A stretch of 64,000 nucleotides of DNA from Lachnospiraceae bacterium (GTDB lineage Bacteria > Bacillota > Clostridia > Lachnospirales > Lachnospiraceae). The stretch spans positions 1 through 64,000 of the forward strand of contig JALFVM010000182.1 in assembly GCA_022787145.1 (NCBI GenBank), in the 5' to 3' direction. Of the stretch, positions 44,801-52,673 are shown one piece after another (the first letter of the stretch is position 1; the number at the start of each line of letters is the position of its first letter). The position numbers and the translations under genes are program-made. A model generated the notes under the pieces. The model was given only the letters and a program-made list of their open reading frames with translations. It was not told the DNA's origin and searched no databases.

Positions 44801-45083
44801 TCTGGTTCCAAAGAATTTTTCTGTAGAATCAAGTGCGCGGGGAAATGCGAAACTGAAATGGACAGAGTCTACAGGAGCACAGTATACATCTATTTATCTG
44901 TATCATCCGTCAACAAAGCGTACAACCTGGAAAGCTGATGTGAAAAAGGGGACATCCAGTTATACCTTTAAAAAGCTGACCAGTGGGAAGCGGTATTATT
45001 ATCGAATCCGCTCCTATCGCTATGTCGATGGAAAGAAAGTTTTTAGCAGATTTTCAAATGTGGAATCTGTTGAGATACAATAA
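41874..45083 (+). CDS. CotH kinase family surface protein with Fn3 modules
   Basis: GTG 41874 follows AGGAGG. The 1069-residue protein has a signal peptide (MKKKKWMAACLAFALSISNS), an acidic repeat (SELE/ETSE units, about 60-105), a beta domain, and a CotH kinase-like domain at about 205-580. There FKEIKARGNSSY, YDGEYRGTYMISEKVQID and FGPIWDMDLTLG hold the expected catalytic and metal-binding residues. A zinc-ribbon-like GCGE/CSVC segment follows (about 680-740), then three Fn3 modules (about 790-1069). CotH proteins phosphorylate spore coat proteins in Bacillus; here it is exported, so the target is extracellular. No anchor motif is seen. Next gene is 22 bp downstream. Confidence 0.85.
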   Translation: MKKKKWMAACLAFALSISNSFCYTGAATVDLNLTEDGVENQMLEEEQPKEDLPSVGTQELDISETDVSELDVSELENSELETSKSETSELEESEPETSEIEFPGDTLIYHAQDAEISAQKIEDEWYLFLPSTERAEAFRVECQLEDGSELWISGSQKEEGVLLEEEMDLSSVAVEEEHVWPVQLSIRKENTLVAEQKLNVMYSENISSMFITSKDKDNAGRDYVDAVKGNKGSGSMTLCDADGNEIYNSTFKEIKARGNSSYKYYPKKSYQIKLGDKASLIPGTKEHKTWILLAQYNDPLKIADKTWKDVANYLDDAYEPDETYTDLYYDGEYRGTYMISEKVQIDSERIDITDAEALYEECNENYGSDAVIQKAKNKYGKYYKYTEGLTEPEERSFLLEMNGRAGDEVNWFKLKSGLGINIKTPEYVGKNDGKYISEYVQEFENAIMAMDENGNHTGQNPDTGLFYYDYADLDSLVRIYLLNSVSGYNDGFWRSLYMYKDTEGLMKFGPIWDMDLTLGTGWINPPEAQSEPMGLTVWGSHLIQIPSFRQAVRTYYEEHFPTISAALQGDSEASAQTGITPLWDRVEQVRASARMDYKVWPIRIKCASPYAKYPNQTYAEYLASGCIPLFELWPEDMTFDQVADARIAWQREHDSWQQSYFGGMQTEHAHVYGAATDNGNGTHTRACMGCGEIKTEDCKKTLVSQTEPSASDMGHEIYECSVCKGRQTVNTTLERSEKFTKSKITYKVLIKDQCVRPNQAVSATKKLPSTVKFGGITYRVYPTSQEAFGTPPSLKATNAGYNSVKISWSKVKGADAMAIYLYDPVKKKTTWKANVPQAQGSYVMSGLTSGKKYDFKVRAFYCDSEGRELGKYSKAVSAVPELGKLSSVSADRRSYNSVRLSWKAPTEADGVSIYLYHPSTKRTTWKVNVKKGTSDYTMSGLKTGQVYYFKMRSYKNVNGKKIYGAFTGTLSATPSLLVPKNFSVESSARGNAKLKWTESTGAQYTSIYLYHPSTKRTTWKADVKKGTSSYTFKKLTSGKRYYYRIRSYRYVDGKKVFSRFSNVESVEIQ

Positions 45084-45105
45084 AGATGAAAAGGAGGAAG
45101 ACGAA

Positions 45106-48100
45106 GTGAAAAAGAAAATGGTAAGTCTTTTTCTGGCATTTATGATGACTGTAACTGCAATGCCTGTGCAAATATTTGCAGATACGATTGTGGATGGTGC
45201 ACAAACGGAAGCTTCCGATGTTGTATCTGCATCGGAACCAGATTCTGTGGAAATTCAGACGGAAGAAGATATTTCCGGTGAAGAGGAAACAGAAGAGACA
45301 CAGGAAACAGAAGAAGCAGAGGAAAAAAAGGAAACTTCCGATGAGGCGGAGGTAGTGCAAGAGGAGATTCTGGAGGAAACAGAAGAACAAAAGGAAGAGA
45401 CTTTTGTAAAAAACAGCAGCCAGATTAATCTTCTTGACAAAACAGAGTACAGCATTGTCAATGGTGTTTCTGAGACAGCACTGATCATGAGAAATCAAAA
45501 TAATGAAAGTATCATGGGATCCATGCTTACGGTAAGTCCAAGCAGCAATGCTACATTTAAAGCCAGCTACGGCAATTATTATACCGAGGGCAGTACGGTT
45601 GAATCCAGAAAAGAAAAGGCAGAAAGCTGGTCAGATTCTGACTGGATTATGATCAGTGTTATGAATCAGGCGGCTGCCTACGAAGCTGCAACAGGCGGAA
45701 AGGTGCTCGCTGCAATCAATGCCGATTATTTTAACATGAGTACGGGTATGCCGCTTGGATCTGCAATTATGGAGGGAAATCGTGACCTTCATGCAGATAA
45801 CAGTGAACCGTATTTTGCAGTTTTAAAAGATGGTACGTATACAATCCGTGATGGATCTGTTCCGAAGGATGACGTTGAAGAGGCAATCTCAGGACCTTTC
45901 CTTTTGCTGGATCCGGATCAGGGGATTGATGCATCGACCTGGGAAGACAATGATCTCATGCCTCGCCAGTCAATCGGTCTGACTGCGGATGGAAAAGTTG
46001 TGATGATTGAGATTGATGGACGTCAGGAAAAATCAGTCGGTGCAACACTTGCGCAGCTGACAGAAGTGTTAAAAGCGCAGGGCGTTGTGAAGGCAATTTA
46101 CCTGGATGGAGGCGGATCTGCTACTACCGCAGCAAGACGGGAAGGCGGAGAACTTCAGGTAGTAAACAGTCCGAGTGATGGATTTGAACGTGATGTATCA
46201 ACGGCTCTTCTAATTGTGGCAACAGGGGAGACAGAAACAGCGTTTGACCATGTTTCCATCAGTCCGAAAAACAAAGTTTACACTCCTGGAAGCAGCGTTA
46301 CGTTCAAACGTAAGGGAATCAGTGCTACAGGTGAGGAAGCAGAACTCCCGGAAGAAGGACTTGCATGGGCGCTTGCACAGGAAAGCGAACAGTATGGTAA
46401 GATTGATGAAAACGGTGTCTATACGGACAATGGCTCTGTAACAGAAGAGCATAAGGTTCAGGTGCAGGTGATTTACAATGGCCGTGTGGTTGGAAGCAGT
46501 TATATCACAATTGCGCAGCCGGATGAAATTCGCTTTGTCAATGATTCGCTGAACTTAAATTATGAAGAAGAAAGCAACTTGGGACTTCGTGTTTATAACA
46601 AGGGTCGAACACTGAATCTGAATGCCGGTGATATTGTGTGGACCATCGAAAATATTGCAGCAGCGACCGGAAGTGATCCGAATACAAAGGCGGGATCCTT
46701 TAAAGAAGATGGCTATACCTTTGTGGCATCTGCGAACGACTCTACTGGAGGCTTATCCGTACAGTCAAAGGTTACGGCAACTTCCAAATGGGATGAGACG
46801 CTCAAGGCAGAGATTACAGTTGGAATCGGTACTGCACCTCAGGTGGTACTCGACGGCGGCGATGAGGACGGGCACAATTATAGCAATGTCGCTTATGTTC
46901 ATGCAAACCCAAGCGGTGGCGGTCTGGTATATGAAACCCATGAAGAGGATCATGGAGACATCATCGTGGTACATTACATCAATGGAGACGGGTCAAGCCG
47001 CGGCGGTGTTGCATCTGCAGAATCGGTTGACATTGATCAGGGACCAGTCCGTTTTGGAAGACGTTCCTTAAAGCTGAATTATGATTTTACGAATATCAAT
47101 GGAACGGAAGGTGCCTGTGTTGGCTTTGATAAAGATATTTTGCTGACGGGAAGTCCGACAGCAATCGGTATTTGGGTATATGCACCGGAAGGCACGCCAA
47201 ACCTGTGGCTTCGTCTTCGTTGTAAAGTGCGAGCAGGTACTGCTTCAGAAACAATTCAGACGCTTAATTTTACAGAAGCGCAGAATACTGCAACAGATGG
47301 AACAAAAGGCGGTATCAATTGGGTTGGATGGAAATATCTTACCTGTGATCTGTCAGATCAGGCAGGACCGATTGCATTGATTGCCGGTGAAACAATCCGT
47401 ATTATGGATGTTCCGGGACTTGGCATGGGTCAATGGGTGTGTGTAAAGGATGCTTCCGGAAATATAACGGAGCCGCAGTTTGTCGGACATCAGAAGGGCT
47501 CTATTTATCTGGACGGCATGGAATTTGTATTTGGAAATAATCCGAGTGATACGGATAATCCTGAGATCCGTTCCATCACTGCCGGAGAAGGCTCCAACTA
47601 CACCGATCAGGAAATTTCCGCAGACGGAAAGACTGTATTTAAGAGCAATGAACTGAGTTTTCGCGGACAGTTTGCGGACATCAGCAACAAAAATACAACC
47701 GGCATTGATTTTGTCAATATTTACTTGGATGGTGTGAATGTATCAGACAGCGACCGGTGTGTAACACAAATCAATGACGGTACGATTTATCTCAACAATA
47801 TGCGTATGGCCAATGGCGTACATGCAATTAAGATTCTGACAAGAGACAAGGCAGGAAATGAAGCAGTCGTTACCAGAAGCTTTATTGTGGATGGAAGCAA
47901 TGAGGGACTGACTTCGGTGAGTCTGGAAAAAACAGAGGACTTTGCAACACTTGGCAAAAATTATGTATTAAAGCTGGAGTCCAACAGGATTGAGGACGTA
48001 AGCGCAGTAAAGACGGACATTCAGATAGGAACGAACTGCCCGGTGAAGGAGGTAAGACTGTCTGAGGAGTATGATGAAAGCTATACATACGATGCAGAAA

Positions 48101-51100
48101 CAGGACTTCTCTCCATAGAAGCTTTACGCAAAGAAGGTGGATTATCGGAAGGAGAGGGAACGATTGCACAGATTGAACTGTCTGTTCCTTCGACATTGCC
48201 GGATCCTTCGTTTGTGACATACCAGATTAAAAACGGCGTTGTTACTTATGCGGAAGACAAGGATTCTACTGTGGTGAATACATTTGCTTCTGATTCCGTA
48301 AAAGTGCCGGTAGAATCTGCATATCAGGTCATTCCTGGTGTGATGCTTGTGGGCAGCGATTCCGGAAAAATTGAAGTAAAAGATAGCGAGGGCAATCCTG
48401 CCTCTGGCGTCGAGGTATATAATGGCTCTGAGTTGGTAGGAAAGACCGATGCACAGGGTGTGCTTCTTACGGATGCATTCACCAATCAGGTGCAGAAATA
48501 TTCTCTGTATGCAAAAGGTGACGATGGCTATTCCTTCGCTGTGACGGGACAAAGTGTTGCATCTTCATCATTCGGAGAAGGTGTTCCGTATCACATTCTG
48601 GTAAATGCTTCTTCTAATCCGGATACATCGAAAAATATCAGTTGGATGGCAGAGCCATTGTCATCTGCAGAAGAAGCGATCGTGCAGTATGCGAAAACGG
48701 ATCTTTATCAGAGTCAGGGAGAGGCTTCCTTTGCGGAAGTAAAAGGAACCAGTCAGATACAGGGCTTTACAGGAAGCGGTAACATCGAAAATAATTATGG
48801 TGTTCGCATCAATGCAGTCACAATCACCGGATTGGATCCGGAAACAGAATATACATATCGTGTCGGTGACGGCGAGAAATGGTCCGAAGTAAAAACTTTC
48901 CGTACCGTTTATGCGAAGGATGCTGACAGAAAAAATGAAACAAATTTCTTTGTGATTGGTGATACACAGGCCGGCGGTGAAAGCTTGGATAATCTCAAGA
49001 CTATACGGGAAAAGTTAAATGCCGAAGACTATGATTTCGGTGTTCAGCTTGGTGATTCGCTGGAGTCTCCATCTATTTACGGTGAGTGGGACGAGGTGCT
49101 GCAGCAGTTTTCACAGTTTGTCGGACATGATTTTATGCATGTCATTGGAAATCATGAGCTTTATGGAGATGAGACGAATGAACATGCATCTGCCATTTAC
49201 AACCTGCCTTCCAAAGATTATTATTCTATGGTTTATGGAAATGTGTATGTGGCAACAATCAGTTATACAGAAAGCCGTGAGAAACTCGCTGAGGCAGCAA
49301 ACTGGCTTGCAGCCGATGCGGCAGCTTCCAAAGCAACCTGGAAGATTCTTGTGATGCATCAGCCGTCGTACTATACCAATCCAACTGGCGGCAGTGAGCC
49401 TGTGAACGAATTGCTGCCTCCAGCTATCGATCAGGCGGGTATTGACTTTGTATTCTCGGGTCATGACCACAGTTATGCAAGAACGTATCCGATTACGAAT
49501 CATGAACTTGCATCTGATGTTGATGTGGAAGAAATGGAGGAAGAAGACTACAGCGGTTACAACGGCAATGGTGTTGTATACTATATCTGTGGTTCAACAG
49601 GTGAAAAATCTTATGCAGTTGTAAATAATCCACAGTTCCATTTTGCAAGAGCAGATCAGGAATTCAGTCACGGTATTTATCTGACGGTAAAAGCGGACGA
49701 TGAGAGCATCACAGTTACAACACATGATGGCGATACGGTTTACGACAGCTTTACAAAGCTAAGTGACTGTGCCGGAGGAAATCATCAGTATACACTCCAT
49801 GAAAACGGAAAGCTTTTCTGCAATAAGTGCCAGAGACGTTTTGACGCAGAGACAACAGGATATACAGGATTTATGACAGACAGCACGGGATCTCGCATGT
49901 ATTTTATTAATGGAAAATATCAGACTGGCTTCCAGAGAGTCGGAAATGACCTGTATCTGTTTGACGAGAACGGACTTGGCATGAATACAACGCTGAAGAT
50001 TGGAACAATCGAATATGAATATCAGGATGGTGCTTATGTTTCTTCGACAGATTCACAGGCGGGAAAGGTTGAGTTTGGATTCTGCGGTGCAGACGCAAGT
50101 GTAGATGGTGATGATGAGCAAAACCTGATCTATGCTTACCAGGCAGGAAATGAGATACTGAATATCGGCATCAATCCTTTGAAGGAAAATGCGGGCGGAA
50201 CGATGAAAAACTGGTCGGGACACAGAGAGCTTCCATGGCAGAACCATCGTTATACAATCCGGACCGTCAAGATTGCAAAAGGCGTCACAAATATTGGCTC
50301 TTACTTTATGCAGACTTCACTGAATCCTGCTTCTCAGGAACTTCAGGGATTAAAGCCGGCTCTTTGCGAGGTTGAGATTCCTGGTACAGTGAAAACAATT
50401 GGCAAATATGCATTTTCACATGCGTTGAATCTGTTAAATGTTGAGATTCCAAAGAATGTTACAAAGATTGAGACAAGGGCATTCCAGTATATTGAAGGAA
50501 TCCATGTGACAATGCGCAGCAAAAAAGCACTCACTATTGCAAAATATGCGTTTAACGAGACTGGAAAATCAGCAGTTCTGACAATGCCATGTTCTGAATC
50601 ATGGGTACAGGCAGAGGATAAAAAGACATTTGTATTTACAGGAAAACGGGAGTACATCAATCACAGTGCAAGTGACCTTGTCACTACGACAACGAAACCG
50701 ACGGCAACGAAAAAAGGAGTCAAAAAGACGGTTTGTGAGCTTTGCGCAACGACAACAGAACAAAAGACCTTTACTCTGGATGCAGGTGAGACATTCAAAG
50801 TAAAAAATGTAACGTATCAAGTTTCTGTGAAAGATCAGGCTGTTACGACGACTGGACAGTCCGGTCTTCCGAAAACAGTTACTTATGGAGGCGTTACGTA
50901 TGCTGTGACTACACCGCTTTCATCTATCTCGGGCTTTGCTGTGGAGCCCGCAGGTTCTGCCTCAATTAAGTTATCTTGGAAGAAGGTAAGTGGTGCTCAG
51001 AAATATCTTATTTATCAGTATAATGGTACAACGAAGAAGTATACAAAGATTGCAGAAGCTGGTTCGGGTACGACGAATTACAAAGTGACTGGACTTAGCA

Positions 51101-51789
51101 GCGGAACATCGTATTCTTATCGTGTACGTGCATACAAAAAACAGAATGGTCAGCCAGTATACAGTAAACTTACCAGCTTATTATCTACCGTGACTGCACC
51201 GGCGGCACCGAAAAACTTCAAGGCTCAAAAAATTACTTACAACAGCATTCAGTTAAAATGGGATAAGACAAAGGGTGCACAGTACTACGTTGTTTACCGT
51301 TATAATACGACCAAAAAGGAATATGAACGCATCAAAGTTGTAAAGAGCAGCATCACAGATTTTACAGATATGGGACTGGAGACAGGACGTAGCTATACGT
51401 ATAAAGTGCGTGGCTACAGAGTACAAAATGGTAAAAATTATTATGGCTCTGTTTCCAAAGCTGTCAGTGCAAAACCGGCACTTGGGGCAGTCCACAGAAG
51501 CAAAGTATCTGTTGTGAACAAAAACAGAGCATATTTTTCCTGGGAAAAGGTAAGTGGTGCTCATGGCTATGAACTTTACCGTTCATCGACAGAACAAGGT
51601 ACGTATCGTTTGTTAAAAGACATCAAAGTACTTCGCAGCTACACAACTTCGAAATACACGAAAAATCATGTGTTCTATTACAAAGTGAGAGCGTACCGAA
51701 AGGTTGACGGCAAAAAGGTATACAGTTCTTATTCTGCTCCGTTCAAAGTGAGCTATCAGGACGGAAAAATGAAAGTAACCAAAGACTGA
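45106..51789 (+). CDS. Giant surface protein: phosphodiester glycosidase plus metallophosphoesterase
   Basis: GTG 45106 follows AAAGGAGGAAG; 2227 residues. Order of parts: signal peptide; Glu-rich linker (40-110); phosphodiester glycosidase (NAGPA-type) domain (about 125-380; AINADYFNMSTGMPLG, IYLDGGGSATTA); Ig-like region; jelly-roll-like module (590-800); cohesin-like region (925-1060); Fn3-like phosphatase N-domain (1160-1265); calcineurin-like phosphoesterase (1270-1550; VIGDTQAGG, QLGDSLE, IGNHELYGD, VMHQPSY, SGHDHSYART); a choline-binding-like repeat (YFINGKYQTGFQ); LRR_5 repeats; three Fn3 modules (1900-2215). No LPXTG anchor. Both enzyme domains keep their motifs. Partner of the CotH gene upstream. 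Confidence 0.85.
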   Translation: MKKKMVSLFLAFMMTVTAMPVQIFADTIVDGAQTEASDVVSASEPDSVEIQTEEDISGEEETEETQETEEAEEKKETSDEAEVVQEEILEETEEQKEETFVKNSSQINLLDKTEYSIVNGVSETALIMRNQNNESIMGSMLTVSPSSNATFKASYGNYYTEGSTVESRKEKAESWSDSDWIMISVMNQAAAYEAATGGKVLAAINADYFNMSTGMPLGSAIMEGNRDLHADNSEPYFAVLKDGTYTIRDGSVPKDDVEEAISGPFLLLDPDQGIDASTWEDNDLMPRQSIGLTADGKVVMIEIDGRQEKSVGATLAQLTEVLKAQGVVKAIYLDGGGSATTAARREGGELQVVNSPSDGFERDVSTALLIVATGETETAFDHVSISPKNKVYTPGSSVTFKRKGISATGEEAELPEEGLAWALAQESEQYGKIDENGVYTDNGSVTEEHKVQVQVIYNGRVVGSSYITIAQPDEIRFVNDSLNLNYEEESNLGLRVYNKGRTLNLNAGDIVWTIENIAAATGSDPNTKAGSFKEDGYTFVASANDSTGGLSVQSKVTATSKWDETLKAEITVGIGTAPQVVLDGGDEDGHNYSNVAYVHANPSGGGLVYETHEEDHGDIIVVHYINGDGSSRGGVASAESVDIDQGPVRFGRRSLKLNYDFTNINGTEGACVGFDKDILLTGSPTAIGIWVYAPEGTPNLWLRLRCKVRAGTASETIQTLNFTEAQNTATDGTKGGINWVGWKYLTCDLSDQAGPIALIAGETIRIMDVPGLGMGQWVCVKDASGNITEPQFVGHQKGSIYLDGMEFVFGNNPSDTDNPEIRSITAGEGSNYTDQEISADGKTVFKSNELSFRGQFADISNKNTTGIDFVNIYLDGVNVSDSDRCVTQINDGTIYLNNMRMANGVHAIKILTRDKAGNEAVVTRSFIVDGSNEGLTSVSLEKTEDFATLGKNYVLKLESNRIEDVSAVKTDIQIGTNCPVKEVRLSEEYDESYTYDAETGLLSIEALRKEGGLSEGEGTIAQIELSVPSTLPDPSFVTYQIKNGVVTYAEDKDSTVVNTFASDSVKVPVESAYQVIPGVMLVGSDSGKIEVKDSEGNPASGVEVYNGSELVGKTDAQGVLLTDAFTNQVQKYSLYAKGDDGYSFAVTGQSVASSSFGEGVPYHILVNASSNPDTSKNISWMAEPLSSAEEAIVQYAKTDLYQSQGEASFAEVKGTSQIQGFTGSGNIENNYGVRINAVTITGLDPETEYTYRVGDGEKWSEVKTFRTVYAKDADRKNETNFFVIGDTQAGGESLDNLKTIREKLNAEDYDFGVQLGDSLESPSIYGEWDEVLQQFSQFVGHDFMHVIGNHELYGDETNEHASAIYNLPSKDYYSMVYGNVYVATISYTESREKLAEAANWLAADAAASKATWKILVMHQPSYYTNPTGGSEPVNELLPPAIDQAGIDFVFSGHDHSYARTYPITNHELASDVDVEEMEEEDYSGYNGNGVVYYICGSTGEKSYAVVNNPQFHFARADQEFSHGIYLTVKADDESITVTTHDGDTVYDSFTKLSDCAGGNHQYTLHENGKLFCNKCQRRFDAETTGYTGFMTDSTGSRMYFINGKYQTGFQRVGNDLYLFDENGLGMNTTLKIGTIEYEYQDGAYVSSTDSQAGKVEFGFCGADASVDGDDEQNLIYAYQAGNEILNIGINPLKENAGGTMKNWSGHRELPWQNHRYTIRTVKIAKGVTNIGSYFMQTSLNPASQELQGLKPALCEVEIPGTVKTIGKYAFSHALNLLNVEIPKNVTKIETRAFQYIEGIHVTMRSKKALTIAKYAFNETGKSAVLTMPCSESWVQAEDKKTFVFTGKREYINHSASDLVTTTTKPTATKKGVKKTVCELCATTTEQKTFTLDAGETFKVKNVTYQVSVKDQAVTTTGQSGLPKTVTYGGVTYAVTTPLSSISGFAVEPAGSASIKLSWKKVSGAQKYLIYQYNGTTKKYTKIAEAGSGTTNYKVTGLSSGTSYSYRVRAYKKQNGQPVYSKLTSLLSTVTAPAAPKNFKAQKITYNSIQLKWDKTKGAQYYVVYRYNTTKKEYERIKVVKSSITDFTDMGLETGRSYTYKVRGYRVQNGKNYYGSVSKAVSAKPALGAVHRSKVSVVNKNRAYFSWEKVSGAHGYELYRSSTEQGTYRLLKDIKVLRSYTTSKYTKNHVFYYKVRAYRKVDGKKVYSSYSAPFKVSYQDGKMKVTKD

Positions 51790-51833
51790 TTAAAAAGCGG
51801 ATTGATTCCGAAAAAACAGATAATCAGATAACA

Positions 51834-51869
51834 AAAAAGGCGGAGAGCATTTTGTTCTTCGCCTTTTGT
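51834..51869 (+). terminator. Terminator of surface-protein operon
   Basis: AAAGGCGGAGA pairs with TCTTCGCCTTT (one mismatch) over a 9-base loop, ending in a T-run. Confidence 0.75.
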
Positions 51870-51892
51870 CACAAACATGCAATCCTAAGAAA

Positions 51893-51911
51893 GTATTAAG
51901 AATTACATTCT
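51893..51911 (+). promoter_or_regulatory. Direct repeat before response regulator
   Basis: CTAAGA-N5-TTAAGA repeats every 11 bp. OmpR-type regulators often bind such direct repeats at their own promoter, so autoregulation is plausible. Confidence 0.4.
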
Positions 51912-51965
51912 GTCATCTTAAAAAGTTTTTGTTATTCTATGTTTACAGAGGAGGAGGTGAGAAAC

Positions 51966-52670
51966 ATGGCAGACATTTTAGTTTGCGATGACGATAAAGA
52001 AATTGTGGAGGCGATTGAAATCTATCTGACACAGGAAGGATACCACGTATTAAAAGCCTACGACGGCGAGGAGGCTTTACGGACACTCTCAAAAAATCAT
52101 GTGGATCTTCTGGTGATTGATGTGATGATGCCAAAGCTCGACGGAATTCGAGCGACACTTCAGATTCGAAAGGAGAATCCGCTGCCGATTATTATTTTGT
52201 CTGCGAAATCAGAGGATGCTGATAAGATTCTCGGGTTGAATGTGGGAGCAGATGACTACGTGACGAAACCGTTTAATCCGCTGGAACTGGTGGCGAGAGT
52301 GAAATCGCAGATTCGAAGATATACACAGCTTGGCGCGATGGTGCAGGAAAAAAACAGCCATGTGTATACGGCGGGCGGATTGAGTATGGATGATGAGAGA
52401 AAAGAAGTCCGTGTAGACGGAGAACTTGTAAAGCTTACACCGATTGAATATGACATTTTGCTTTTGCTGGTGAAAAATCAGGGAAGAGTTTTTTCGATTA
52501 ATCAAATTTATGAAAAGGTCTGGAATGAAAATGCCATCGGTGTGGACAACACGGTGGCTGTACATATCCGTCATATTCGCGAAAAAATTGAAATCAATCC
52601 CAAAGATCCGCGTTATCTGAAGGTAGTCTGGGGCGTAGGATACAAGGTGGAAAGCTTCAGAAGGGAGTAA
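51966..52670 (+). CDS. OmpR-family response regulator
   Basis: ATG 51966 behind GAGGAGGTG; 234 residues. Receiver domain with acidic pocket CDDDKE, phospho-Asp in LLVIDVMMPKLDG (about D52), Lys in YVTKPFNP, and a winged-helix output domain (FSINQIYEKVWNENAIGVDN). Partner kinase begins 3 bp after the stop. VanR-like in style. Confidence 0.93.
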   Translation: MADILVCDDDKEIVEAIEIYLTQEGYHVLKAYDGEEALRTLSKNHVDLLVIDVMMPKLDGIRATLQIRKENPLPIIILSAKSEDADKILGLNVGADDYVTKPFNPLELVARVKSQIRRYTQLGAMVQEKNSHVYTAGGLSMDDERKEVRVDGELVKLTPIEYDILLLLVKNQGRVFSINQIYEKVWNENAIGVDNTVAVHIRHIREKIEINPKDPRYLKVVWGVGYKVESFRRE

Positions 52671-52673
52671 GAC

